From Actinobacteria bacterium OV320 (GTDB taxonomy: Bacteria > Actinomycetota > Actinomycetes > Streptomycetales > Streptomycetaceae), in the NCBI GenBank assembly GCA_001298545.1, contig LJCX01000019.1, positions 124,001 through 188,000 on the forward strand: a stretch of 64,000 bases of DNA. Direction: 5' to 3'. Of the stretch, positions 49,475-60,713 are shown in pieces (position 1 is the stretch's first letter; each line of letters starts with the position of its first letter). A model generated the notes under the pieces. That model was not told the origin of the DNA. It did no database searches and saw only the letters and a list, made by a program, of their open reading frames with translations. The position numbers and the translations under genes were made by a program.

Positions 49475-49978
49475 TCAGTGTGCGCCGGTGAGCCGGGACA
49501 GCGGTTCCGTCTCGCGTGGCGGGGTCCCGCCCAGTTCGCCGAGGCGCCAGTTCGTCACCCACGGGACGCGGTACACGTCGACGACCGATTCGATCACCTT
49601 CACCCGCTGGACGAGCGGCCGGGGCAGCCGGCCCGGCGCGTCCGCGACGAGCACCACCGCGTCCAGGTCGAGCCCACGCGGAGCCTCGCCGCGCCGGAAG
49701 ACCTCCAGGGTCCGCAGCACGGAGTCCAGTCCGGCCGCGTGGGTGCGGGCGACCAGCAACACGGACGGGGGATCCCCGGCGCCCGGCCACGCGCGTCCGC
49801 AGTCGTGGCCTCCGTAGACGGAGGCGAGCGTGGAGCCACCGGCCCCGCCGTGCGTGCAGACCCAGGAGAAGCGCCGGGGCGCGGCGGTGGAGGCGTACGG
49901 CATCGGTACCGGATCCGGTGCGGCCACCGGCCCGCGGATCCAGATCTCCGGCCCCCGCTGCCCGTCCGTCGTCCCCAT
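49475..49978 (-). CDS. Uncharacterised protein with degenerate P-loop-like motif
   Basis: 167 aa. The only strong motif is HGGAGGSTL at residues 43-51, which resembles a deviant Walker A of the ParA/MinD kind. A later hydrophobic strand, [27 protein letters not shown], resembles the Walker B region of the same fold. I believe it belongs to an actinobacterial domain of unknown function (DUF6668-like), but this is from memory. GGGAGG precedes ATG 49978. It is divergent from the Pro-rich TPR-like gene at 50194, with which it may form a functional pair, and is 20 bases ahead of the amidase gene. Confidence 0.7.
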   Translation of the reverse strand: MGTTDGQRGPEIWIRGPVAAPDPVPMPYASTAAPRRFSWVCTHGGAGGSTLASVYGGHDCGRAWPGAGDPPSVLLVARTHAAGLDSVLRTLEVFRRGEAPRGLDLDAVVLVADAPGRLPRPLVQRVKVIESVVDVYRVPWVTNWRLGELGGTPPRETEPLSRLTGAH

Positions 49979-50193
49979 GACCCGTGTTCCTCCCAGTCGT
50001 CGCCGTCCCCCGGGACGCCCCTGATCATGGTGGTCCCGGAGCTGCCCCGGGAGCGGGGCGTGGGTTCCTGGAACGAGGCTGTGACGTCGCGGTGACGCGT
50101 GGACCGGGAGCGCTCGGAGAGACTCAACAGTACGTGTCCACGTACACGTGCCTGGACGACCGGATCGTGACGACGCATCCGAGTGAGGAACCG

Positions 50194-51831
50194 ATGTCTC
50201 GACTCAGCCGCGAGAAGAAGCGGGAACAGAAGTACGCCGGCCCCACGGCCGTCGTGGTGGCCCCGCTCGATGTCCATGTCCGCGGGGGCGGGACGGCGAC
50301 GATAGGCGGTGTCCCGGTCGTGGCGGCCGAGGGCGAGGAGATCCAGCGCGCCGTCCTGAGCCACCTCCACCGCATCGCCCTCGCCACCGGACACCCGGTC
50401 CTCGCCACGGTCCACGACGAACGCATCGGTTACGTCGTCGCCCTGCGCGTGGACCCGGACGGTTCCAGCCACTTCACGGCGGATCCCCTGCGGACGCCCG
50501 CGGCCACGCCCCCGTCGGCGGCGGCACGGGCGGAGACCGCACCGGACACGCGGAGCCCCGCGCCCACCGGCCCGCCGGAGCCCACTGCCACGGCCCCGCC
50601 GGCCGTCCCCCCCGCGCCCGCCCCGGCTGTCACGCCTGGGCCAGCCCCGGTCGGCACGTCTGCGCCCGCCCCGGCCGGCATGCCCGCGCCGGTCGCTGCC
50701 CCGGCCGCCGCGCCTGCGCCCGCCGCAGGCTTCGCGCCCGCCGACCTGCCTGCGCCCGCCGACCTGCCTGCGCCCGCCGGCACGCCTGCGTCCGCCGCGG
50801 GTCCCGAGCCCGCCGACACGCCGGTGCCCGTCGAGGACGTACAGTCCGCTCGGCCGCGAGGCGACAAGGCCACGCATTTCCTGCGCCCGGTGTCCGAACC
50901 GGTGCGGGACGCGGCCCCGACGTTCCCGTTGCGCGCGGTGCCCGAGCAGGAAGCGGAGCGGGAAGCCCGGTCGGCACCGGCACCGGCACCGGTGCCAACA
51001 CCCGGGTACGCGGCGGGGGACACCCCGGCTCCCGGTACGGTCAGCGCCCCGACGGGTGTGTTCGGCCCGCCTCCGACGATGGACGGGCAGCCGCCCCAGG
51101 ACGCGGTGCCCACCTCGACCCCTACTGCGACCCTGACCCCGGTCCCCACCTCGGCCCCGATCCCGCTGCCGCTCCCGACGCCCGCCTCCGGCCCCACGCC
51201 GACCACCAGGTCCGGCGCCACGCCGACCCCGTTCCTCCCCGACGACCTCATCTCCGACGCGGCCCTCGACCCTGACCCCGGCTTCAAGCCCACCCCCGCC
51301 CGGGGCTTCGACGCCGTCGCGGAGGCGGTGCTCGGGGACGACCTCCGTACCCTCCACGGCGACGGCGGCACCCCGGCCCTCCTCGCGGAACCGCTCGCGC
51401 GGATCAACGAGGCCGTGCGGGCGGGCCGTACGGACACGGCCGCCGCGCTCGCCGAGCGGACCGTCCTGGAGGCGTCCGCGACGCTGGGACCGGAGCACCC
51501 CGAGGTGCTGCGGCTGCGCGAACTCACCGCATACATCGCCTACTTGGCAGGCGACCCGCTGCGCTCCTTCCACACCTCCCTCGACCTGGCCCGCATCCAC
51601 CGCCGCACCCCGGACGCGGAGGCCGCGTACGGCAACGTGCAGAGCGCGGCGACGGCCTGGCGTGCCGTACGCGACCCCTTGCAGGGACTGAACCTGGGGA
51701 CCGAACTCCTCGGCCTGTGGACGGAGCTCACCACCGAGGAGGGCCCGGCCGCGGACGACGTCGAGGAACTGGAGTCGGCCCGCGCGCGCATGCTCCGGCT
51801 GGCCGAACGCGCCCGGAAGTCGGGCGCGTAG
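50194..51831 (+). CDS. Pro/Ala-rich protein with N-terminal conserved and C-terminal TPR-like domain
   Basis: 545 aa. The basic start MSRLSREKKREQK leads into a compact domain (~15-95) with TIGGVPVVAAEGEEIQRAVLSHLHRIALATGHPVLATVHDER. Residues ~100-370 are a low-complexity Pro/Ala/Thr linker with PAPA and PTPT repeats. The last ~150 residues are helical and TPR-like, with TLGPEHPEVLRLRELTAYIAYLAGD, the usual TPR_12-type wording. ATG 50194 has GAGG at the right distance. The 215-base divergent gap to the degenerate P-loop gene suggests a shared promoter. No enzymatic motif is seen. It may be a scaffold or a regulator of secretion. Confidence 0.75.
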   Translation: MSRLSREKKREQKYAGPTAVVVAPLDVHVRGGGTATIGGVPVVAAEGEEIQRAVLSHLHRIALATGHPVLATVHDERIGYVVALRVDPDGSSHFTADPLRTPAATPPSAAARAETAPDTRSPAPTGPPEPTATAPPAVPPAPAPAVTPGPAPVGTSAPAPAGMPAPVAAPAAAPAPAAGFAPADLPAPADLPAPAGTPASAAGPEPADTPVPVEDVQSARPRGDKATHFLRPVSEPVRDAAPTFPLRAVPEQEAEREARSAPAPAPVPTPGYAAGDTPAPGTVSAPTGVFGPPPTMDGQPPQDAVPTSTPTATLTPVPTSAPIPLPLPTPASGPTPTTRSGATPTPFLPDDLISDAALDPDPGFKPTPARGFDAVAEAVLGDDLRTLHGDGGTPALLAEPLARINEAVRAGRTDTAAALAERTVLEASATLGPEHPEVLRLRELTAYIAYLAGDPLRSFHTSLDLARIHRRTPDAEAAYGNVQSAATAWRAVRDPLQGLNLGTELLGLWTELTTEEGPAADDVEELESARARMLRLAERARKSGA

Positions 51832-51846
51832 CGGCCACCCGGCCGA

Positions 51847-52944
<1,098 letters not shown>

Positions 52945-52970
52945 TCACATAGCGAAGCCCTTGGTGTCCC

Positions 52971-53456
52971 TCAGTGCACGCAGAACTCGTTGCCCTCCGG
53001 ATCCGCCATGACCACCCACTGCCCGGACGGCTCCTTCACCTCGCGCAGCACGCTCGCCCCCAGCGCCGTCAGCCGCTCGACCTCTCCTGCGCGCAGCTCC
53101 GCACCGGGATGCAGATCGAGGTGGAGCCGGTTCTTCACGGTCTTCGCCTCCGGGACCCGCTGGAACAGCAGCCGCCGTCCGAGCCCGGTCCCGCTGTCGG
53201 GGTCGAACGGGTCGTCGGGATGGCGTACGGCGATCAGGTCCCGGAAGGCCGGGCGGCCGTGGAACTCCAGCGTCGCCGCCCCCGGCAGCGCGCCGAGCTC
53301 CAGCAGCCGCTCGATGAGCGCGCTGTTGTCCTCGACCTCGTAGTGCAGCGCTCCGGCCCAGAAATCGGCCTGCGCGTGCGGGTCGGCTGAGTCGACGACG
53401 AGCTTCCAGTGCACGGGCGTGGGCCCGGCCTCGGGTACTCCAGATGTCTCGGTCAT
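52971..53456 (-). CDS. VOC-superfamily (glyoxalase-like) protein
   Basis: 161 aa with two beta-alpha-beta-beta-beta modules. The first starts VHWKLVVDSADPHAQADFWAGALHYEVED and the second at KNRLHLDLHPGAELRAGEVERLTALGASVLREV, ending WVVMADPEGNEFCV, the diagnostic glyoxalase/bleomycin-resistance-like finish. Metal-binding positions are plausible at His17, His115 and Glu157. The substrate cannot be inferred. It is followed by a short GAC-repeat spacer and lies in the same direction as the RarD-like gene upstream. Confidence 0.87.
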   Translation of the reverse strand: MTETSGVPEAGPTPVHWKLVVDSADPHAQADFWAGALHYEVEDNSALIERLLELGALPGAATLEFHGRPAFRDLIAVRHPDDPFDPDSGTGLGRRLLFQRVPEAKTVKNRLHLDLHPGAELRAGEVERLTALGASVLREVKEPSGQWVVMADPEGNEFCVH

Positions 53457-53573
53457 GCAGCCACTTCTAGCAGGCCCGCCCCGGGTCGTCCTCCCGCGCG
53501 CCGTACGCCGTCACCCATGGCGATGACGGCGATGACGGAAGCGACGGAAGCGACGGGGGGGCGGTGACGGCGT

Positions 53574-54731
53574 CTACGGCTTGGTGAGGGGAGGGACTCC
53601 CGCCTCCGGAGCGGGGGCGCCGGCCGCACCGGTGACGGCGACGACACCGGAGACACCGGGGTCGGCAGCGCTCGCGGAGGCACCGGGGGCCACGCTCTCC
53701 ACCTCCGGAACGGCCCCGGCAGGGCCGGTGGCCCCAGCAGCGCCGACCGCGACAGCCGCGTCGACCGCGCCCGTCGAACCGGCGGCCACGCCGGACACCT
53801 TCGCCCTGCTCTCGGTGATCGCGGGGCCGAGTGTGCGGGCCGCCCGGCGTGAGGTGCGCAGCGCGTCGCCGGTGAGCAGCACCAGCGCCAGCCACACCAG
53901 CGCGAAGCCGGCCCAGCGCTCGGGGGGCATGGCCTCGCCGAAGTAGAGGACGCCGAGCAGGAACTGGAACACCGGCGCCAGGTACTGGAGCAGACCCAGC
54001 GTGGACAGCGGCACGCGGATCGCCGCCGCGCCGAAGCAGACGAGGGGGAGCGCGGTGACGAGACCGGTGGAGGCGAGCAGGGCCGCGTGTCCGACGCCCT
54101 CGGTCGCGAAGGTGAGGCCGCCGTGCGCGGACAGCCACAGCAGGTAGCCCAGCGCGGGCAGGAACTGGATGGCGGTCTCGGCGGCCAGTGACTCGACCCC
54201 GCCGAGGTTGACCTTCTTCTTCACCAGCCCGTAGATCGCGAAGGAGAAGGCGAGGGTGAGGGAGATCCACGGCGGGCGGCCGAAGCCGATGGTCAGGACC
54301 AGTACCGCCGAGAAGCCGATGCCGACCGCCGCCCACTGTGCGGGCCGCAGCCGTTCCTTGAGGATCAGCACACCCATGGCGATGGTGACCAGCGGGTTGA
54401 TGAAGTAGCCGAGGGAGGCCTCGACGACGTGACCGCTGTTCACGGCCCAGATGTAGACGCCCCAGTTCACGGTGATGACGGCCGCGGCGATCACGACGAG
54501 CCCGAGCCGGCGCGGCTGCCGCAGCAGCTCACCGGCCCACGCCCAGCGCCGCACGACGAGCAGCGCGGCGGCGACGAAGGCCAGGGACCACACCATGCGA
54601 TGGGCGAGGATCTCGGTCGCCCCGGCCGGCTTGAGCAGGGGCCAGAAGAGGGGGACCAGCCCCCACATCCCGTACGCCGCGAGGCCGTTCAGCAGGCCTG
54701 TCCGGCCTTCACTCTTCGACGTCCCGGCCAC
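53574..54731 (-). CDS. rarD: EamA/RarD-family transporter
   Basis: About 385 aa with ten transmembrane helices in two EamA halves. It starts LLNGLAAYGMWGLVPLFWPLLKPAGATEILAHRMVWSL, the RarD signature, and later WGVYIWAVNSGHVVEASLGYFINPL. The GTG at 54731 is preceded by AAGGAGG five bases upstream, an ideal Shine-Dalgarno. An ATG at 54758 lacks one. Beyond residue ~305 is an 80-residue Ala/Gly/Val low-complexity tail absent from E. coli RarD (296 aa). The transported compound is unknown. A 54-base palindrome lies upstream. Confidence 0.88.
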   Translation of the reverse strand: MAGTSKSEGRTGLLNGLAAYGMWGLVPLFWPLLKPAGATEILAHRMVWSLAFVAAALLVVRRWAWAGELLRQPRRLGLVVIAAAVITVNWGVYIWAVNSGHVVEASLGYFINPLVTIAMGVLILKERLRPAQWAAVGIGFSAVLVLTIGFGRPPWISLTLAFSFAIYGLVKKKVNLGGVESLAAETAIQFLPALGYLLWLSAHGGLTFATEGVGHAALLASTGLVTALPLVCFGAAAIRVPLSTLGLLQYLAPVFQFLLGVLYFGEAMPPERWAGFALVWLALVLLTGDALRTSRRAARTLGPAITESRAKVSGVAAGSTGAVDAAVAVGAAGATGPAGAVPEVESVAPGASASAADPGVSGVVAVTGAAGAPAPEAGVPPLTKP

Positions 54732-54780
54732 GGGCCCCTCCTTCTCACGTTCAGGCATGCGTGGACGAAGGTAACGCCGA

Positions 54781-54834
54781 CCACCCCTGTCTGTCATGCC
54801 CGTATCGCCATACGGTCATGACAGACAGGGGTGG
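54781..54834. other. 54-base near-perfect palindrome (nested inverted repeat)
   Basis: CCACCCCTGTCTGTCATG (54781-54798) is the exact reverse complement of 54817-54834. Inside it, CCGTAT (54800-54805) and ATACGG (54810-54815) pair around CGCC, with only the 54799/54816 pair mismatched. The whole can form one 24-pair hairpin. It lies between the end of the NmrA gene (minus) and the RarD start. It may be a terminator for the former, an operator for the latter or a remnant of a mobile element. Confidence 0.9.
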
Positions 54835-54884
54835 CGTGGTGTGGGGCCGCGCGAGGGCCCTCGGGGGAGGGCCGGCCCTTGAGG

Positions 54885-55739
<855 letters not shown>

Positions 55740-55806
55740 GGCTCAGAACTCCTAGTGGGGGCTGCGGGTCTGCCACTGACCCTAGGAGAAGCACTAACCA
55801 AGCGAA

Positions 55807-55843
55807 AGTACCCACTTTGAAGTAAGGTACTAGCATGGTAGTA
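55807..55843. promoter_or_regulatory. Overlapping inverted repeats at the HxlR start, candidate operator
   Basis: AGTACC (55807-55812) pairs with GGTACT (55826-55831), and TACTA (55828-55832) pairs with TAGTA (55839-55843). The elements overlap the regulator's start codon and sit between the divergent genes. This is the expected position for an autoregulatory HxlR operator that also represses the quinone reductase gene. Confidence 0.5.
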
Positions 55844-56245
55844 AGTATGCAGGTGGGTACGGTCGAAGCGGAGGGCATGTGTCCGCACCGACTCGTCCTC
55901 GAACATGTCACCAGCCGCTGGGGTGTCCTGGCACTGATCGAGCTGCTCGACCGCTCGCACCGGTTCAGCGAGCTGCGCCGGGCGATCGGCGGCGCGGTGG
56001 GCCGGCCGGTCAGCGAGAAGATGCTCACCCAGACCCTCCAGACCCTCGAACGCGACGGCCTGGTGCACCGTGACGCCAAACCGGTCATCCCCCCGCGCGT
56101 CGACTACTCCCTGACCGACCTCGGCCGGGAGGCGGCCGAGCAGGTGCGCGCGCTCGCCCTGTGGACGCACACCCGGATGCCGGACGTGGAGCAGGCCCGC
56201 CGGACATACGACGAGGCCCGGGAACTCCGCTCCCGGGCCTCGTGA
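55835..56245 (+). CDS. HxlR-family transcriptional regulator with conserved Cys16
   Basis: 136-aa winged-helix regulator. The family core is LEHVTSRWGVLALIELLDRSHRFSELRRAIGG followed by VSEKMLTQTLQTLERDGLVHRD and VDYSLTDLGREA. A single cysteine at position 16 (MCPHRLVL) sits where HypR and QorR carry their redox- or electrophile-sensing thiol. AAGG seven bases upstream supports ATG 55835. Divergent from the QorB-like gene, which it most likely represses until the cysteine reacts. The 3' end of the gene folds into a strong hairpin. Confidence 0.9.
   Translation: MVVSMQVGTVEAEGMCPHRLVLEHVTSRWGVLALIELLDRSHRFSELRRAIGGAVGRPVSEKMLTQTLQTLERDGLVHRDAKPVIPPRVDYSLTDLGREAAEQVRALALWTHTRMPDVEQARRTYDEARELRSRAS
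56212..56242. terminator. Hairpin at the HxlR 3' end, between convergent genes
   Basis: CGAGGCCCGGGA (56212-56223) pairs perfectly with TCCCGGGCCTCG (56231-56242) around a seven-base loop. The stem lies in the last codons of the HxlR gene and only 17 bases from the end of convergent korB, so it can terminate both. Confidence 0.75.
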
Positions 56246-56258
56246 ACCGCTCCGCGCC

Positions 56259-57330
56259 TCAGCCGACGACCGTCCAGGTGTCGCCGCCCGCCAGCAGCGC
56301 CCCCAGATCGCCCTTGCCGTGCTGCTCGATCGCCGCGTCCAGCTGGTCCGCCAGCTGGGTGTCGTAGACCTGCCGTTCGAACGAGCGCAGCACACCGATC
56401 GGCGTGTGGTGCAGGGTGTCCGGGTCGGCCAGCCGGGACAGCGCGAAGGCGGTGGTCGGGGACGCGGCGTGCGCGTCGTGGACCAGCACGTCCGCCTCGT
56501 TCTCCGGGGTCACCGTGACGACCCGCAGATCGCCGCTCGCCGGATCGCGCACGACGCCCCGCGCGCGGTCCGCCCCGAACCGGATCGGCTGTCCGTGCTC
56601 GAGCCGGATCACCGCCTCCTCCGCCGACTGCCGGTCCTTCAGCGCCTCGAACGCGCCGTCGTTGAAGATGTTGCAGTTCTGGTAGATCTCGACCAGCGCC
56701 GTGCCGGGGTGGGCGGCGGCCTGGCGCAGCACCTCCGTCAGATGCTTGCGGTCGGAGTCGATGGTCCGCGCCACGAACGACGCCTCCGCGCCGAGCGCCA
56801 GCGACACCGGGTTGAAGGGCGCGTCCAGCGAGCCCATCGGCGTCGACTTGGTGATCTTGCCGATCTCCGAGGTGGGCGAGTACTGGCCCTTGGTGAGCCC
56901 GTAGATCCGGTTGTTGAACAGCAGGATCTTCAGGTTCACGTTCCGCCGCAGCGCGTGGATCAGATGGTTGCCGCCGATGGACAGCGCGTCGCCGTCGCCC
57001 GTGACCACCCACACGCTCAGATCCCGCCGGGAGGCGGCGAGGCCGGTCGCGATGGCCGGCGCCCGACCGTGGATGGAGTGCATGCCGTACGTGTTCATGT
57101 AGTACGGGAAGCGCGACGAGCAGCCGATGCCCGACACGAAGACGATGTTCTCCTTGGCCAGCCCCAGCTCCGGCATGAAGCCCTGGACGGCGGCCAGGAT
57201 CGCGTAGTCGCCGCAGCCGGGGCACCAGCGCACTTCCTGATCGGACTTGAAGTCCTTCATGGACTGCCGGGCCACGGCCTTGGGGACGAGCGAGAGCGCC
57301 TCGATCGTGCCCGTGCCTTCCGTCGAGGTC

Positions 57331-57338
<8 letters not shown>
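56259..57338 (-). CDS. korB: 2-oxoglutarate:ferredoxin oxidoreductase subunit beta
   Basis: 359-aa thiamine diphosphate-binding beta subunit. The [4Fe-4S] cysteines include WCPGCGDY (C39, C42), GIGCSSR and QNCNIF. The ThDP/Mg motif runs from VVTGDGDALSIGGNHLIHALRRN to LLFNNRIYGLTKGQYSPTS. It decarboxylates 2-oxoglutarate with KorA to succinyl-CoA and passes electrons to ferredoxin. ATG 57338 overlaps the korA stop by eight bases. The form with ~350 aa beta and fused gamma-alpha subunits is the oxygen-tolerant actinobacterial and mycobacterial type. Confidence 0.96.
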
Positions 57339-59277
<1,939 letters not shown>

Positions 59278-59308
59278 TGAACTGGACCTCCCTCGAGGTG
59301 GCTGTCCC

Positions 59309-59332
59309 GGACGGCCTTCCCAAAGGCCGTCC
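59309..59332 (-). other. Leader hairpin upstream of korA
   Basis: GGACGGCCTT (59309-59318) pairs with AAGGCCGTCC (59323-59332) around a four-base loop, 32 bases before the korA GTG. In the transcript it would sit just upstream of the Shine-Dalgarno and may affect mRNA stability or translation. Confidence 0.5.
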
Positions 59333-59352
59333 ACGGATCAACCCTACGTCTG

Positions 59353-59369
59353 TAAGGGTCGCCTTACCT
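59353..59369. promoter_or_regulatory. Iron-box-like inverted repeat upstream of korAB
   Basis: On the minus strand AGGTAAGGCGACCCTTA agrees at 13 of 17 positions with the actinobacterial iron-box core AGGTTAGGCTAACCTAA. It contains a perfect inverted repeat GTAAGG-gtcg-CCTTAC (59352-59367). DmdR/IdeR proteins bind such sites with ferrous iron. It lies 76 bases upstream of korA. Assignment is by eye only. Confidence 0.4.
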
Positions 59370-59544
59370 CGGCCATTCGTATGACGGTCGTTGTCCCGAG
59401 ACGGCCCGGCACCCCCGCTTTTCATGATTTCCCGCCGCCCGGCGCGAATCCGGTAGACGCTCCGGATCACACCACGGTTCTCCACCACCCGTTCGCCGCC
59501 TCCACCGAGTTCCCCCGCTCGACGAAAGGCACAGTGCCACTTCG

Positions 59545-60216
59545 CTAGGAATTGAGATAGGTGAGGACCGCCAGTACGCGGCGGTGATCCCCGTCACTCG
59601 GCGACAGGCCGAGCTTCAGGAAGATGTTGCTGACATGCTTCTCCACGGCCCCGTCGCTGACGACCAGCTGCCGGGCGATCGCGGAGTTCGTCCGCCCCTC
59701 GGCCATCAGCCCCAGGACCTCCCGCTCCCGTGGGGTGAGCCCGGTCAGCACATCCTGCTTCCGGCTCCGCCCGAGCAACTGCGCGACGACCTCCGGATCG
59801 AGGGCGGTACCGCCCTGCGCGACCCGCACCACGGCGTCCACGAACTCCCGCACCTCGGCCACGCGATCCTTGAGCAGATACCCGACCCCGCGACTGGAAC
59901 CGGCCAACAGTTCGGTGGCGTACCTCTCCTCCACGTACTGCGACAACACCAGCACCCCGAGCCCCGGATGCGCCTTGCGCAGCTGTACGGCGGCCCGCAC
60001 CCCTTCGTCGGTGTGGGTCGGCGGCATCCGCACGTCCGCGACGACGACATCGGGCAACGCGCCCTCGTCGCCGAGCTCCGTGATCGTCTTGACCAGAGCG
60101 TCCGCATCCCCGACCCCGGCCACCACCTCATGCCCCCGGTCGGTCAGCAACCGGGTCAGCCCCTCCCTCAACAGCACCGAATCCTCGGCGATGACCACCC
60201 GCACCCTGTCCTCCAC
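59545..60216 (-). CDS. LuxR/NarL-type response regulator
   Basis: 223 aa. The receiver domain has the acidic pocket E11-D12, phospho-acceptor D61 in VVVADVRMPP, and the Lys in GYLLKDRV. The output HTH (~155-223) reads LTPREREVLGLMAEGRTNSAIARQLVVSDGAVEKHVSNIFLKLGL, the LuxR signature. The GTG at 60216 is the start. It lies downstream of two paralogous histidine kinases of the DesK type in the same direction. A 497-base repeat-rich gap separates it from the nearer kinase, so it may have its own promoter. Confidence 0.93.
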   Translation of the reverse strand: MEDRVRVVIAEDSVLLREGLTRLLTDRGHEVVAGVGDADALVKTITELGDEGALPDVVVADVRMPPTHTDEGVRAAVQLRKAHPGLGVLVLSQYVEERYATELLAGSSRGVGYLLKDRVAEVREFVDAVVRVAQGGTALDPEVVAQLLGRSRKQDVLTGLTPREREVLGLMAEGRTNSAIARQLVVSDGAVEKHVSNIFLKLGLSPSDGDHRRVLAVLTYLNS

Positions 60217-60713
60217 GATCCTCGGCCCCCCAGCCGTCCACCCCGTTGGCAGAACCAGTCAAGCATTCCAGCAACGAGGCCGTCTGTACCCGCCGAGGAG
60301 CCCGACCACGACGAGGACGGCGCGAATCAGGCCTTGACCCACCCGATTTCGGCCTCGCAACGAGCCACCCCGCACGACGACCCCAACCCGCCCGGACGCA
60401 ACCCCGACCGGGGTCCGCACGTCTGGGGCTCATGGGGCCGTGGGTCTGGGCCGGGGGCCGGGGGCAGGGGGCGCGTGGGTCTGGGCCGGGGAGGCTTGGC
60501 TCGTGGGTCTGGGCCGGCGGAGGCGTGGGCCCGTGGGCCTGAGCCGCGGTCCGGGGGTTCCGGGGTCCCGGGGTCCGGGGCGGCGGAGGCGTGGCCCGTG
60601 AGCCGGGTCCGGGGTCCGGGGTCCGGGCCGGGGAGGCTGGGTTCCGGGGGGCTGGGGGCGGTAGCCCCCAGGGTGGGAAGGGCAGGGGCGGCGGGGGCGA
60701 AGAAACCCGCCCC
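60217..60713. repeat. Repeat-rich spacer between response regulator and kinase
   Basis: 497 bases without a convincing gene. From about 60425 to 60665 the plus strand is G-rich and repetitive, with TGGGTCTGGGCCGGGG words (about four copies between 60440 and 60520) and GGGGTCCGGGG words (60550-60640). G-runs of four or more could form quadruplexes on this strand. The left part (60217-60424) is ordinary spacer and presumably carries the response-regulator promoter. Confidence 0.65.

Noticed and set aside
49455-49790. 112-residue N-terminal extension of the amidase
   Set aside because: It overlaps the neighbouring P-loop-like gene in another frame and is Arg/Gly/Pro-rich shadow sequence.
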